From Leptospira ainazelensis (lineage in GTDB: Bacteria; Spirochaetota; Leptospiria; Leptospirales; Leptospiraceae): a stretch of 27,306 nucleotides of DNA. The notes beneath the pieces are model-generated. The model was given only the letters and a program-made list of their open reading frames with translations. It was not told the DNA's origin and made no database searches. The stretch's first letter is position 1; every line of letters starts with the position of its first letter. Shown here one piece after another: positions 8,497-16,918 of this stretch. The stretch lies in contig NZ_JAFFPT010000048.1 of assembly GCF_016918785.1 (NCBI RefSeq), positions 1 through 27,306 on the forward strand, given 5' to 3'. A program made the position numbers and the translations under genes.

Positions 8497-9375
8497 TTAT
8501 TCATTAAATTGAATTCTTGCGTCCTCATAACCTCTGCTGATCAAATAGTCCGCCTGTACTTGCGAAAAATTTAATATACTACCAAAGCCGAGCGAGGTTC
8601 TCGGACCGATCGTTCTGATTTTTAATTCCGGTCGATCCGCGCTCGGAATGGATAAAAGCGAAGAAAGTTTCGATTTTTTACCCTTTCTCTTTTTTTTCTC
8701 GAAATTCATATTGGCCATCACCGTTTGAAAAGAACCGATCAGCGAAAGTTCGAAGACTCTTTCCAATCCCTCCCTTCTGGTTCTAGGAAGTCCCATGTCG
8801 ATCCCGCCGACCGGAGAAAGTAAAACGACTACGATATCGGTCGCCCCTCTTTCCACCGCAGGAAGAATCGGGGTATTGGCCATCACACCCCCGTCCCAGT
8901 GAGGGGCTCCGTCCACATACTGCCAGGGAAAAAACATAGGAATTGCAGAAGAAGCCATCACGTGCTCGATATCGATTTCCTTGTTTCGAAAAAAGACAAG
9001 TTCCGCAGTGAGAATGTTTACCGCCGTGATGATCACTTCAGTCGGATTCTTTCTTAGGTTTCGAAAGTCCAAATGGGAATAGAGAAGATTTTTAAGCGGT
9101 GTCGTATCGGTTAAAGGAGAATAACTTTTTACAAAGATGTCTACAAGATCGTTCCAGATCGAATAACGCATCACTTTCTTCGCTTCGATCGACTTCCAGA
9201 GTTTTGTGATTTCGGCCGCGTTCATTCCGCAACCCATCGCGGTGGCTGTAATAGCTCCTACGGAAGTTCCACAGATGACATCCGGTTTGAATTGAATTTC
9301 TTCTAAATATCGAAGGACCCCGGCTTGATAAGCGCCTCGGGCTCCTCCTCCGGATAATATCAGGGCACGTTTCAT
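8497..9375 (-). CDS. Patatin-like phospholipase
   Basis: The 292-residue protein shows the full patatin signature. The oxyanion loop G-G-G-A-R-G spans 9-14, the nucleophile elbow G-T-S-V-G has Ser38, and the catalytic Asp161 lies in D-G-G. This Ser-Asp dyad family hydrolyses phospholipids or lysophospholipids and includes ExoU-like and RssA-like members. No signal peptide or TM helix is seen, so the protein is probably cytoplasmic or membrane-peripheral. A Lys/Arg-rich segment at about 226-238 could bind acidic membranes. The gene begins about 310 nt downstream of a promoter with a perfect TTGACA, behind a strongly structured leader, and precedes the GH5 glycolipid hydrolase on the same strand. 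Confidence 0.9.
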   Translation of the reverse strand: MKRALILSGGGARGAYQAGVLRYLEEIQFKPDVICGTSVGAITATAMGCGMNAAEITKLWKSIEAKKVMRYSIWNDLVDIFVKSYSPLTDTTPLKNLLYSHLDFRNLRKNPTEVIITAVNILTAELVFFRNKEIDIEHVMASSAIPMFFPWQYVDGAPHWDGGVMANTPILPAVERGATDIVVVLLSPVGGIDMGLPRTRREGLERVFELSLIGSFQTVMANMNFEKKKRKGKKSKLSSLLSIPSADRPELKIRTIGPRTSLGFGSILNFSQVQADYLISRGYEDARIQFNE

Positions 9376-9471
9376 TCTACCTGAATCTCAAAAGGTTCTA
9401 AAAAAGAGAAGAATTTTCGGCTGATCTGTGAGGAAGACACTGGAGAGTTCTGAAAGAATTTGAGGGAAACC

Positions 9472-9721
<250 letters not shown>

Positions 9722-9755
9722 GAATTAGAGCGATTTTTTTCGGGAATTTTCTTTC

Positions 9756-10967
9756 CTAAGAAACCGCTTTCACTCTGGAAATCAGAATCAGCGCAAACAC
9801 GTTAAACCCTATCGCGAGGTATCCGGCTATATCATAGTTTTCGTATGGAGCCGTCGGAGTCGCCGCGTAAAGAATACTTCCCCCGATGGTCGCCCCCAGA
9901 CCGGATGCCAGGTTTTGAAACGAGGAGATAACGGTCATAAAACGTCCTCGGTCCCTCGGCTCCGTACTGGAAGTGATCAGAGCCAATGCCGGAATCCATC
10001 TCCCTGAAACAAGAACCATAAAAAAGGTAGTTAAAATCACGACGTTGACCAGCGAGGTTTTTCCCAAATGCGTCATGATAAAAATGGGAACAAAGGATAA
10101 GGGAACCAGAATATAGAATACCTTGTGTTTTCCGATCTTATCCGAGAGAATCCCGATCAGTCTCGAAGAGAAAAGAGTCACCAAACCTCCGAAAAAATAG
10201 ATCCAAGGAATTTCTTCTTTTGGAATTCCCACATTTCTTTCCATATAAGGAGCGATAAACGGAATCACGGTAAAGCCGCCCAAGATCACGAACATCATGA
10301 GCATATACGAAGCCGTATATTTTTTATAAGTAAGAATTCGGAGGAAGTTCAGAACCGGATTGTCTCCTGCGGATTGAAACGGAGGAATGTGAGGAAGATG
10401 ATAATACATCATAACCAGGATCGGAAGACTCACTAAGGCGATTCCGGCAAAAGACATGTTCCATCCATAGAAGGAAGCGATCTTTAAACCCAGAGGAATT
10501 CCGATCACAGAGGCAACCGAGAAAGCGCCCATGATGGCACCGGTCGCCCTTCCCCTTCTTTCCATCGCGATTGCGTCTCCTACTACGGCGAACGTTACGG
10601 AACTGAGAACCCCGCCAAAAGCTCCCGACAAAATTCTTGCAAACAAAAGAAAAATGTAAGAATCCGCTACCGCGCACAACGCGGTTCCTATGATAAACCC
10701 CGCATACAAAAAAAGAGCCGCCGTTTTTCGATTGAATCGATCGATAAAAAGCGCCCCCACAATTCCTGCGGCAAACGCGCTGTATGTATATGCGGATATT
10801 AAGAATGAGAATTCCCTCGGATTGATGTGAAACGCCTCTTGAAAATAACTCCCCAAGGGCATCATAATCACGAAGTCGAGAATGTGAGTAAATTGAATCG
10901 CCGCTAAAACGAAGATCAACATTCCTTCGGATTTTACGTATATGTTACGAGTCGGTTGTGATGACAT
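9756..10967 (-). CDS. MFS transporter (DHA1-like)
   Basis: The protein has 403 residues and about 12 TM helices, the standard MFS size. The motif-A loop between TM2 and TM3 reads G-A-L-F-I-D-R-F-N-R-K, and the equivalent loop in the C-terminal half reads G-I-L-S-D-K-I-G-K-H-K. P-R-E-F-S-F-L-I-S-A-Y precedes TM2, as in AraJ/YdhP-like proton-driven exporters. It sits in the inner membrane and probably exports small molecules; the substrate cannot be read from sequence. The ATG has no clear Shine-Dalgarno. It is transcribed divergently from the CoA-transferase gene across 112 bp. The structured leader promoter lies downstream of its stop codon. Confidence 0.88.
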   Translation of the reverse strand: MSSQPTRNIYVKSEGMLIFVLAAIQFTHILDFVIMMPLGSYFQEAFHINPREFSFLISAYTYSAFAAGIVGALFIDRFNRKTAALFLYAGFIIGTALCAVADSYIFLLFARILSGAFGGVLSSVTFAVVGDAIAMERRGRATGAIMGAFSVASVIGIPLGLKIASFYGWNMSFAGIALVSLPILVMMYYHLPHIPPFQSAGDNPVLNFLRILTYKKYTASYMLMMFVILGGFTVIPFIAPYMERNVGIPKEEIPWIYFFGGLVTLFSSRLIGILSDKIGKHKVFYILVPLSFVPIFIMTHLGKTSLVNVVILTTFFMVLVSGRWIPALALITSSTEPRDRGRFMTVISSFQNLASGLGATIGGSILYAATPTAPYENYDIAGYLAIGFNVFALILISRVKAVS

Positions 10968-11030
10968 TATATGGATAGCTTGAGAAATATCATTTTCCTG
11001 TAGATAGAAAAATCAAAAAAATAGGTTGAA

Positions 11031-11042
11031 GAGCCTCGGCTC
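11031..11042. promoter_or_regulatory. Perfect dyad GAGCC-TC-GGCTC in the divergent promoter region
   Basis: A 5-bp inverted repeat with a 2-bp spacer lies 38 bp before the CoA-transferase start, between divergent genes. It could be an operator or a small mRNA hairpin. No regulator is identifiable from sequence. Confidence 0.25.
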
Positions 11043-11079
11043 CAAATGAGAATTCTTTTAAAAAAGGTTCCGAAATTCA

Positions 11080-12357
11080 ATGAAAGTTAAATATATTTCC
11101 GCTGATTCAGCTCTTTCCTCGGTCCAATCGGGCCAAAGAGTTTTTGTACACAGCGTTGCGGCTTCTCCTCAGTTGCTGATAGACGCTTTGACGGCAAGGG
11201 CCCCCGAACTGACTAACGTGGAAATGATTCATCTTCATACGGAAGGAACGGCCCCGTATGCTCAACCCGGAATGGAAGGTCGTTTTTTTGTAAATTCACT
11301 TTTTGTCTGCGCCAACACGAGAAAGGCAGTGGAAGAAGGAAGGGCGGACTACATTCCAATGTTCTTAAGCGAATGCCCTCTTCTTTTTAGAAAAAACATT
11401 CTTCCGTTAGACGTCGCTCTTGTCCAAGTATCTCCTCCCGACAAACACGGATTTTGTTCTCTCGGAGTTTCGATCGATATCAGCAAGGCCGCCGTGGAAA
11501 CTGCTAAGATCGTAATCGCGCAGGTCAACGAAAACATGCCTCGAACCCACGGAGACGGGATTGTTCACGTAAATCAAATTCATTCTTTTGTGGAAGGAAA
11601 TATGCCCTTACACGAACACAAATCCGCGCCTCTTACGGCGATCGAAATCGCGATCGGAAAAAACGTGGCGTCTCTTGTGGAAGACGGCGCCACTCTTCAG
11701 ATGGGAATCGGAGCGATTCCGGACGCGGTTCTCACCTGTCTCACTTCTCACAAGGATTTGGGAATCCATACGGAGATGTTTTCGGACGGTGTTATGGATC
11801 TCGTACAAAAAGGAATCATCACCGGAATTCATAAGAAAAAACATCCGGGAAAAATCGTTTCCGGTTTTGTGATGGGTACAAAAAAACTCTACGATTTCAT
11901 CGACGACAATCCTCAAGTTGCGATGCTCGATATCGGTTATATCAACGATCCTCACGTAATCCGAAAAAACCCGAAAGTCACCGCCATCAACTCGGCGGTG
12001 GAAGTCGATCTCACTGGACAAGTCTGCGCGGACACGATCGGAACCAGACAATTCTCAGGAGTCGGAGGGCAAATGGATTTTATTCGAGGCGCTTCTCTTT
12101 CGGAAGGCGGCAAACCGATCATCGCACTTCCTTCCGCAACCGCAAAGGGAGAATCCAGAATCGTTTCCATTCTTAAACCCGGAGCCGACGTGGTCACAAC
12201 CAGAGCTCATGTTCACTATATCGTGACCGAATACGGAATCGCAAATTTATATGGGAAGAATCTCAGACAAAGGGCGAAGGCGTTGATCGCGATCGCACAT
12301 CCCGATCATCGAGAGAGATTGGAAAAAGAAGCGATCGAAAGATTCCAAGTGCTTTGA
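11080..12357 (+). CDS. Acetyl-CoA hydrolase / 4-hydroxybutyrate CoA-transferase family protein
   Basis: The 425-residue protein has the two-domain family-I CoA-transferase layout. The predicted catalytic glutamate is E232 in G-I-H-T-E-M-F-S-D-G, which would form the glutamyl-CoA thioester. The C-terminal half has the glycine loop F-S-G-V-G-G-Q-M-D-F and the terminal Y-G-I-A-N-L-Y-G-K segment typical of the family. Members move CoA between acetyl-CoA and short-chain acids (4-hydroxybutyrate, succinate, propionate) or hydrolyse acetyl-CoA. Length and motifs match throughout, so the gene looks intact. It is cytoplasmic. The metallophosphoesterase gene follows after 108 bp on the same strand. The exact acyl acceptor cannot be decided from sequence. 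Confidence 0.9.
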   Translation: MKVKYISADSALSSVQSGQRVFVHSVAASPQLLIDALTARAPELTNVEMIHLHTEGTAPYAQPGMEGRFFVNSLFVCANTRKAVEEGRADYIPMFLSECPLLFRKNILPLDVALVQVSPPDKHGFCSLGVSIDISKAAVETAKIVIAQVNENMPRTHGDGIVHVNQIHSFVEGNMPLHEHKSAPLTAIEIAIGKNVASLVEDGATLQMGIGAIPDAVLTCLTSHKDLGIHTEMFSDGVMDLVQKGIITGIHKKKHPGKIVSGFVMGTKKLYDFIDDNPQVAMLDIGYINDPHVIRKNPKVTAINSAVEVDLTGQVCADTIGTRQFSGVGGQMDFIRGASLSEGGKPIIALPSATAKGESRIVSILKPGADVVTTRAHVHYIVTEYGIANLYGKNLRQRAKALIAIAHPDHRERLEKEAIERFQVL

Positions 12358-12465
12358 AAAACAAAACCTTGTAACTCAATTTTATTCTTCTTGTTTGAGA
12401 ATTTGGACGGAATCGTTTGACAGAGACCGATCCCTTCGTCAGATTGAACTTGAAATCGGAACTCA

Positions 12466-13275
12466 ATGAAATTTGAACGTGACAAAGTCTATGAAGGAAT
12501 TTTTCTTTCGGACGTTCACTACCTTCTCAACAAGAAGATCAAAGCCCACAAACACAAGGAACTCTTCCAATTTTTAGATCATCTGGAAAAAAAGAACATA
12601 CGGTTTCGAACGATCTATCTTGTGGGAGATATCATCGAGAACTGGTTCTTCAGCGCATCGCGAAGGCTCCGAAGAAGTAAAAAAAGATTTAACAAACTTT
12701 TTGACCGGTTGGACGCGCTTTCAGCGGGCGGCGGAGATAAAATCTATATCGTGGGGAATCACGATTCCACTTCGTATCTGATGAATCTTCCTCCGAAAAT
12801 CGAAAAGTATCTCAAAGAAAGAGACTGGGAGATCTGCGAAAAAGCCGAAACCGATATCCTAATCGCTTTGCACGGTCACCAAGGTCAATACAACCGATTC
12901 ACGTGGATCGGCTCCATCTTTTTATTACGTTTTTTGCATATGATTGCGCTTCTTTTGCCGAATCTATTCCGTTTTTCGGAGGCGTTTTATCAAAAACATC
13001 TCAACAGACAGGATCCGACTACGACGGAAGAAATTTTAAAATACTACGAACGCCTTTCCAGAATTTCTCACCAGGGTCAAAAAGTGTTGATTTCGGGTCA
13101 CACACACGACTTTCTCTGCATTCCCAATTTAAAAATCATCAACACGGGAGATTGGGTAAAGAGCAATAGTTTTGTTTTTCAAGACGGAACGAACTTTATC
13201 GGCGCTCGGATGAACAAACGTGGAGAATTCTCGAAAGAATTTGTTTACAAGCACAGGGAAGAATCCGCGAGTTAG
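12466..13275 (+). CDS. LpxH-like calcineurin-type metallophosphoesterase
   Basis: The protein has 269 residues. All five metal-binding blocks of the calcineurin fold are present: S-D-V-H (D16, H18), G-D-I-I-E-N-W (D55), G-N-H-D (N98, H99), H-G-H (H136, H138) and G-H-T-H (H212, H214). The G-D-x-x-E-x-W variant is typical of the UDP-2,3-diacylglucosamine hydrolase (LpxH/YbbF-like) branch. That branch cleaves UDP-diacylglucosamine to lipid X in lipid A synthesis at the inner membrane. A hydrophobic patch at about 147-168 could bind the lipid substrate. Whether it is the true lipid A enzyme or a paralogue cannot be told here, since no other lpx gene is in the window. The start has GGA 5 nt upstream. 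Confidence 0.85.
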   Translation: MKFERDKVYEGIFLSDVHYLLNKKIKAHKHKELFQFLDHLEKKNIRFRTIYLVGDIIENWFFSASRRLRRSKKRFNKLFDRLDALSAGGGDKIYIVGNHDSTSYLMNLPPKIEKYLKERDWEICEKAETDILIALHGHQGQYNRFTWIGSIFLLRFLHMIALLLPNLFRFSEAFYQKHLNRQDPTTTEEILKYYERLSRISHQGQKVLISGHTHDFLCIPNLKIINTGDWVKSNSFVFQDGTNFIGARMNKRGEFSKEFVYKHREESAS

Positions 13276-13307
13276 TAAAAATATTTCTTGCGGAACGCTT
13301 TCAAAAG

Positions 13308-14930
13308 GTGCAGAATTGCCGGATGCAAATTCCGGATTATCACATTCTAATTCAATTTGTTTTGGAAAACCCCTGGTCTTCCTTGTTCTCCTCGATCGGG
13401 ATTTATACTCTCATCGCACTTCTACACGACATCTTTCAGAGAAGACACGCAATCAAACACAACTTTCCTTTGGTGGGAAGAATCCGATATCTTTTCGAGA
13501 TGATCGGGCCCGAACTCAGACAATACTGGGTCGCAAACGACAAAGAAGAAATGCCCTTCAGCAGAGCGGAACGTTCTTGGGTTTACGCGACCGCAAAAAA
13601 ACAAAACAACAACTTCGGATTCGGAACTACCGAACTATTATACGAAGCCGGATATCCGATCATCAAACACAGTACGTTCCCGTTTCCGGAATCCAAAGTA
13701 AAACATCTCAAGAACGATTCTTCCATGATCCCTTGTCTCAAGGTCATCGGAGAATTTCACAACCGGAAAAAACCGTTTCGCCCTCCTTCCGTCGTAAATA
13801 TATCCGCAATGTCTTACGGATCCTTGGGTAAGAATGCGGTTTCGGCTCTGAACAAAGGCGCGATGATGGCCCACTGTTATCAGAACACCGGAGAAGGTGG
13901 GATCAGCCCCTATCACAAGTTAGGCGGTGATATCGTCTGGCAGATCGGAACCGGATATTTCGGCACAAGAGACGAAAAAGGAAACTTCTCACTTGATATG
14001 TTCGCGCAAAAGATTCAAGAGAATCCTCAAATAAGGATGATCGAGATCAAACTTTCACAAGGCGCCAAACCCGGAAAAGGAGGAATTCTCCCCGGAAAAA
14101 AAGTTACCGAACAGATCGCAAAGATCCGTGGAGTTCCCGCGGGACAAGATTGCATTTCGCCTAACGCACATTCCGAGTTCAGTACGGTAAGCGAACTCAT
14201 AGACTTTATCGAAAGACTTCATTCCGTAAGCGGACTTCCGATCGGGATCAAAAGCGCCATTGGAGAAATCAATTTTTGGAACGAGCTCGCAGAGAGAATG
14301 AAAGAAACCAACAAGGGCCCCGACTTTATCACGATCGACGGAGGAGAAGGTGGAACCGGAGCCGCTCCTTTGGCGTTTGCGGATCACGTTTCTCTTCCTT
14401 TTAAAGTTGGTTTTGCGAGGGTCTATCAGATCTTTCAAAACGAGAACCTTTCCGAAAGAATGGCTTGGATCGGAAGTGGTAAATTAGGTTTTCCTGATAG
14501 AGCGATCGTTGCTTTCGCGATGGGATGCGATCTCATCAACGTCGCGAGAGAAGCGATGATTTCGATCGGTTGTATTCAGGCGCAGAGATGTCACACGGAC
14601 CACTGCCCCGCAGGCGTTGCCACGCAGAATCGCTGGTTACAAGCCGGTCTCGATATCGAACTCAAAGCCGAAAGAAACGCGAATTATATCAAAGGACTTC
14701 GAAAAGAAGTTCTCTCCGTCACTCACGCAGCAGGTTACGAACATCCTCTGCAATTTCGAGGAACCGATATCGAGATCAGCGCCGGTCTCAATATTTTTAA
14801 AACCTTGGAGACGATTCTAGGATATCAAAGAGATCACGTTCACTTTACAAAAATGTTGGATTATACCGATCACACGTATTTGGAAGAATATATGAACGGC
14901 CTTACCAAAGAGGAACCGTCTTCTCATTGA
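13308..14930 (+). CDS. FMN-binding glutamate synthase family protein
   Basis: From the GTG the protein has 540 residues; an ATG at 13323 would remove five, and neither has a strong Shine-Dalgarno. An N-terminal membrane-like segment lies at about residues 20-40. The FMN-binding TIM barrel of the GltB synthase domain follows: S-A-M-S-Y-G-S-L-G-K-N-A, then N-T-G-E-G-G-I-S, G-A-K-P-G-K-G-G-I-L-P-G and D-G-G-E-G-G-T-G-A-A-P. Three Cys (422, 428, 433 from the GTG; C-x5-C-x4-C) match the 3Fe-4S ligands of glutamate synthases. The amidotransferase and C-terminal beta-helix domains are missing, as in the stand-alone proteins of this family. It may be a reductase or glutamate-forming oxidoreductase; the physiological reaction is uncertain. 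It begins 32 bp after the LpxH-like gene and precedes the YIP1 gene. Confidence 0.88.
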   Translation: MQNCRMQIPDYHILIQFVLENPWSSLFSSIGIYTLIALLHDIFQRRHAIKHNFPLVGRIRYLFEMIGPELRQYWVANDKEEMPFSRAERSWVYATAKKQNNNFGFGTTELLYEAGYPIIKHSTFPFPESKVKHLKNDSSMIPCLKVIGEFHNRKKPFRPPSVVNISAMSYGSLGKNAVSALNKGAMMAHCYQNTGEGGISPYHKLGGDIVWQIGTGYFGTRDEKGNFSLDMFAQKIQENPQIRMIEIKLSQGAKPGKGGILPGKKVTEQIAKIRGVPAGQDCISPNAHSEFSTVSELIDFIERLHSVSGLPIGIKSAIGEINFWNELAERMKETNKGPDFITIDGGEGGTGAAPLAFADHVSLPFKVGFARVYQIFQNENLSERMAWIGSGKLGFPDRAIVAFAMGCDLINVAREAMISIGCIQAQRCHTDHCPAGVATQNRWLQAGLDIELKAERNANYIKGLRKEVLSVTHAAGYEHPLQFRGTDIEISAGLNIFKTLETILGYQRDHVHFTKMLDYTDHTYLEEYMNGLTKEEPSSH

Positions 14931-15050
14931 TAGAAGATCGAGAGTTCTTTGAGTCCGAAAAAAAGATCGGATTCGAAGGAGCTTGAACAGAATTCTTTTC
15001 GTCTTGCCATCTCGCTTTTGCGGAAAAATCTGTTCGAAAGCGGAGATCCC

Positions 15051-15779
15051 ATGTTTCAGTTTTCTTATTCATTTCAATCCATCCTGACGGAAACGCGGGA
15101 CATTTTAATCAGACCGATTTCTTTTTTTAAAAACCTTCCGAAAACTCAAGACTCGATTCTCACCATTTACTTTCGTTTTTTGACCTTTCTCGGATTCTTA
15201 TATATCGGCGCGGTTTTAAGCATGACTCTTTTTACTCCGCTCGATATGCCGAACCCGCCGGTCTCATTCTTATTTTTGGAAATGCCCTTCGCTTATTTTT
15301 TGGCGAGTTTTATCGCATTCCCTATTTTAGGTTTTCTTTATATGTTCGTCTCTTGGATCTGCGGAGGAATCACGAACTGGAGTCGAAATTTCCGGGCGAG
15401 CACGGCGGTCTTCGGCACATTCTGGCTTGCCATCATTCTACAGAGTTTCGGCGGATTGATCCACGTATATATCGGAATCGGGATCGGCGTGGCCTTTACC
15501 GCATACATTCCTTTCTTATTCTACGTCGCATTGACTTCGTATTTGGAAGCCCCAATCCAAAGAACCGCGATTGTACTCGCGGTTTTTACATCGATCCTAT
15601 TCTACATTCAATATTCAAGAATGGTTTCTTATATCGGAGACTATCAATTGATTGAAAACAGGAACTCACACAAACCTCTTTCCAGAGAAGAGGAAGAACA
15701 AGGCGAACAAGAAGCCGCCGAAATCATTCGGAAGGCGATGGAAAAAGCAAGATCGGAAGAAAACCAAACAGAGGAATAG
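15051..15779 (+). CDS. YIP1-type multi-pass membrane protein
   Basis: I take the ATG at 15051 (242 residues) because GGAG lies 5 nt upstream; a TTG at 14949 would add 34 charged residues. After an amphipathic segment with R-P-I-S-F-F-K-N-L, typical of bacterial YIP1 proteins, come about five TM helices. They include F-L-T-F-L-G-F-L-Y-I-G-A-V, A-Y-F-L-A-S-F-I-A-F-P-I-L-G and V-F-G-T-F-W-L-A-I-I-L. The tail is strongly acidic and Glu/Gln-rich (about residues 200-242) and looks like a helical cytoplasmic extension. Bacterial YIP1 proteins have no settled function. It ends one base before the thioesterase ATG, so the two are translationally coupled. Confidence 0.75.
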   Translation: MFQFSYSFQSILTETRDILIRPISFFKNLPKTQDSILTIYFRFLTFLGFLYIGAVLSMTLFTPLDMPNPPVSFLFLEMPFAYFLASFIAFPILGFLYMFVSWICGGITNWSRNFRASTAVFGTFWLAIILQSFGGLIHVYIGIGIGVAFTAYIPFLFYVALTSYLEAPIQRTAIVLAVFTSILFYIQYSRMVSYIGDYQLIENRNSHKPLSREEEEQGEQEAAEIIRKAMEKARSEENQTEE

Positions 15780-15780
15780 A

Positions 15781-16212
15781 ATGCCAAGAATTCAATTAGA
15801 ACTCCCCAACAAGTTTGTCTGGTCGGTCGATCTGGACGTTCGAATTTACGACGTCAACTTTGCGGATCATTTGGCGCACGACCGAGTCATTTCCCTTCTT
15901 CATGAAGCAAGAGCTCGTTTCTTTTTGGAACACAATTATAACGAACTCAATGTGGAAGGTCTCGGGATTATTATGACGGACATCGCGGTCGTCTACAAGG
16001 CCGAGGCGTTTTTTAGGGATAAGATTCGCGTGGAGATAACGGCGGGTGATTTTAATCCGAGAGGATGCGATATCTATTATAGGATGTCTCACGCGGACGG
16101 TCCGGCAAACGGAAAGATCATCTGTGAGGCGAAGACGGGAGTTGTTTTTATGGACTATTCCACTCGAAAACTGGGAAATCTTCCGGAAGGATTTCGAAAA
16201 ATTTTTCAGTAA
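15781..16212 (+). CDS. Acyl-CoA thioesterase, hotdog fold (4HBT/YbgC-like)
   Basis: The ATG at 15781 gives 143 residues and is preceded by GAGG. The longer frame from 15652 overlaps the YIP1 gene and is not favoured. The N-terminal strand V-D-L-D-V-R-I-Y-D-V-N-F-A-D-H-L-A-H-D-R corresponds to the 4HBT active-site loop. The family Y-x-D-T-D-x-x-G-H-V-x-N is altered here to D-V-N-F-A-D-H-L-A-H-D-R. The following helix S-L-L-H-E-A-R-A-R-F-F is the standard hotdog helix with its E-x-A-R. These enzymes hydrolyse acyl-CoA or acyl-ACP thioesters in the cytoplasm, sometimes tied to envelope functions. Gene order suggests cotranscription with the YIP1 protein. The substrate is unknown. Confidence 0.85.
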   Translation: MPRIQLELPNKFVWSVDLDVRIYDVNFADHLAHDRVISLLHEARARFFLEHNYNELNVEGLGIIMTDIAVVYKAEAFFRDKIRVEITAGDFNPRGCDIYYRMSHADGPANGKIICEAKTGVVFMDYSTRKLGNLPEGFRKIFQ

Positions 16213-16364
16213 AACTCAAGATCATCATTCAAATTGAATATTCGATTTTTCGAAACTTGCATTTTAAGAATGAACTGAACGGACGCGTCCGCACCAAAAG
16301 GCCTTTGACGATTGTCTCTTAGTCTCAAAGAATGCGCGGCGTTCTTTTGTTATTCCGGGGTATT

Positions 16365-16380
16365 TGTAGAAGCTCCTACA
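16365..16380. repeat. Palindromic repeat TGTAGAAGCTCCTACA
   Basis: A near-perfect inverted repeat centred on AGCT. One position departs from the family pattern TGTARGAGSTCCTACA. Confidence 0.7.
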
Positions 16381-16416
16381 GATTATTTAACCCTTTCGTT
16401 TCGATGATCGCTTCGT

Positions 16417-16438
16417 ATTTGTAAGAGGTCCTACAAAT
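16417..16438. repeat. Palindromic repeat, TGTAAGAGGTCCTACA type with AAT/ATT flanks
   Basis: The core TGTAAGAGGTCCTACA is flanked by ATT and AAT, extending the inverted repeat to 22 bp. Arms are TTTGTA and TACAAA. Confidence 0.75.
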
Positions 16439-16489
16439 TAGGACGAGGCAGGTCGGTATATTGAGGAACTCCACAGTTTAGTTCTTTTT

Positions 16490-16507
16490 TTGTAAGAGCT
16501 CCTACAA
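16490..16507. repeat. Palindromic repeat TTGTAAGAGCTCCTACAA
   Basis: An 18-bp member of the same family with a symmetric GAGCTC centre. Confidence 0.75.
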
Positions 16508-16639
16508 CTTAAGAATTTCGGAACAAACTCTGAACTTCTGCTTTCCCGGTCGGCCTTCGCGTTTTTTAAAATATTCTTAAAACGCCTGCCGCGAAACCCG
16601 GAAAGGACTGAAAAATTCCGTTTTGCAAAATTCCAATCC

Positions 16640-16659
16640 TTTGTAAGAGGTCCTACAAA
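16640..16659. repeat. Palindromic repeat TTTGTAAGAGGTCCTACAAA
   Basis: A 20-bp copy with the same core as the one at 16417-16438. Confidence 0.75.
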
Positions 16660-16918
16660 GAAACAACCTAAGAGGGACTCGAATTCTTAGAAATTTTGAA
16701 TCCTTTCTGTGTATTCCAAAGACGTGTGAGTTCCTACTTTTTAAATTTCGGGGACGGCCCTCCATTCAAAAGAAAAAATCACGGAAAACTCGTTTTCCGA
16801 AGGCCAAAGCCACGATTCTACCGACAAACCAAGTCCGACCGAAAATTTCTTGATCCGGACTTAAAGCCCGTAAAATGAGAACATCGGAAAGACTCGATTC
16901 TTTTCCAAACTTCCGAAA

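Larger units (their letters stand above)
16213..16918. repeat. 706-bp gene-free region with dispersed palindromic repeats
   Basis: No supportable gene lies between the thioesterase and aldehyde dehydrogenase stop codons. The stretch holds at least four good copies of a short palindrome (listed separately) and two degraded ones near 16462-16475 and 16724-16737. The short ORFs across it are broken by the repeats and have no ribosome binding sites. Confidence 0.7.

Noticed and set aside
13220..13831. A 203-codon plus-strand frame across the start of the glutamate-synthase-like gene
   Set aside because: It overlaps the end of the LpxH-like gene and the start of the FMN protein gene, both with clear motifs. 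Its protein is composition-biased and has no motif.
16365..16659. CRISPR array
   Set aside because: The repeats are palindromes of about 20 bp with irregular spacing and no uniform spacers, and no cas genes are present.
16577..16878. Two short overlapping ORFs in the repeat-rich gap
   Set aside because: They run through palindromic repeats, have no Shine-Dalgarno and no protein-like composition.
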